In this document: positions 25,096-25,363 of the stretch, in pieces
Layout of the letters: the number at the start of each line of letters is the position of its first letter
How positions within the stretch are numbered: position 1 is the first letter of the stretch
Assembly: GCA_934654775.1 (NCBI GenBank)
Contig: CAKUGR010000020.1
Span: forward strand, 1-25,363
Source: an uncultured Collinsella sp.
Lineage (GTDB): Bacteria > Actinomycetota > Coriobacteriia > Coriobacteriales > Coriobacteriaceae
Length of the DNA stretch: 25,363 nucleotides
Reading direction: 5' to 3'
The notes under the pieces: model-generated
The model's database searches: none
Told to the model about the DNA's origin: nothing
Seen by the model: the letters and a program-made list of their open reading frames with translations, nothing else
Translations under genes and position numbers: made by a program

Positions 25096-25106
25096 ATATA
25101 CCGGGT

Positions 25107-25131
25107 TGCTTTGGTGGGCCGTCAGGGGGTC
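25107..25131 (+). repeat. 25-bp direct copy of the tRNA-Lys 3' end (att-like)
   Basis: These 25 bases are identical to 25283-25307, which covers the encoded CCA, discriminator, acceptor 3' strand and part of the T arm of tRNA-Lys plus five bases downstream. The tRNA 3' end is the classical target of tyrosine integrases, so this looks like an att remnant. No integrase gene is in the window. Confidence 0.65.
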
Positions 25132-25245
25132 AGCCTGCTGCGCAGGCGGCCGCTGCGGCGCTTCGCGCCTTGCGCGCTGCGCTGGCAAACGCTTACGCGT
25201 TTTCTCAGCTCCGCGCCCCGACGGGTTCGACCCCATGCGAGGTCA

Positions 25246-25277
25246 ACAAAAAAGCGACCAGCCGAAGCCAGTCGCTT
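25246..25277 (-). terminator. Rho-independent terminator of tRNA-Lys
   Basis: On the minus strand an 11-bp stem (25277-25267 with 25262-25252, two G-T pairs) closed by a TTCG tetraloop is followed by a run of six T. It lies about 10 bases after the tRNA CCA end. Confidence 0.88.
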
Positions 25278-25287
25278 TAACATGCTT

Positions 25288-25363
25288 TGGTGGGCCGTCA
25301 GGGGGTCGAACCCTGGACCTTGGGATTAAGAGTCCCCTGCTCTACCAACTGAGCTAACGACCC
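25288..25363 (-). tRNA. tRNA-Lys (anticodon CUU)
   Basis: The minus strand gives a complete 76-base tRNA: acceptor strand GGGTCGT pairing with ACGGCCC, D arm TAGCTCAGTTGGTAGAGCA, anticodon loop ACTCTTAATC with CTT, T arm CAGGGTTCGAACCCCCTG, discriminator A and an encoded CCA (25290-25288). Its 5' base is the last base of the window. Confidence 0.95.

Overview
The window looks like a chromosomal segment of a high-GC member of the Coriobacteriia, most likely Collinsella or a close relative. This is inferred from GC-rich codon use, purine-rich Shine-Dalgarno sites with frequent GTG/TTG starts, and a sufCBDSU operon with an Rrf2 regulator. No rRNA marker is present, so the genus is not proven.

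Positions 1-9001 are an accessory and cell-surface polysaccharide region. It holds the 5' end of a secreted protein (1-138, minus), a two-gene Septu-type anti-phage module (ptuA-ptuB, 291-2272, minus) and a decayed rmlB that has lost its catalytic centre (2350-2976). Two tandem GT2 glycosyltransferases follow (3011-5150, minus), then a divergent acyltransferase-3 membrane protein (5262-6407), a polytopic membrane protein (6404-7744, minus) and a GlfT-like glycosyltransferase behind a 16-bp perfect palindrome (7982-9001). Septu sits directly against the rmlB remnant, and its predicted promoter overlaps the remnant's end, which suggests insertion or rearrangement in the glycan locus.

Positions 9026-12633 carry, on the minus strand, an AAA-ATPase/PD-(D/E)XK-type protein with an eroded nuclease domain and a sortase-anchored transglycosylase-like surface protein broken by one frameshift in a T4 run.

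Positions 12771-18735 are an iron-sulfur assembly locus. An Rrf2 repressor with three cysteines is divergent from sufC-sufB-sufD-sufS-sufU, whose genes overlap or nearly abut and end at a strong terminator. The 224-bp control region between them holds two copies of a 9-13-9 inverted repeat plus a separate inverted repeat on the suf -35.

Positions 18736-20538 hold a degenerate REP-associated (RAYT-like) transposase gene flanked by about 600 bp and 400 bp of gene-free, palindrome-containing DNA. Positions 20539-22364 are a second Fe-S-linked operon: a NifU-like scaffold protein and a GGGtGRT-family protein of unknown function, closed by a terminator. This pair is the best candidate for an undescribed system.

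Positions 22553-25363 carry an FAD-dependent oxidoreductase, a DinD-like DNA-damage protein preceded by an inverted repeat, and tRNA-Lys(CUU) on the minus strand. A 25-bp copy of the tRNA 3' end lies just after dinD, like an integration-site scar.
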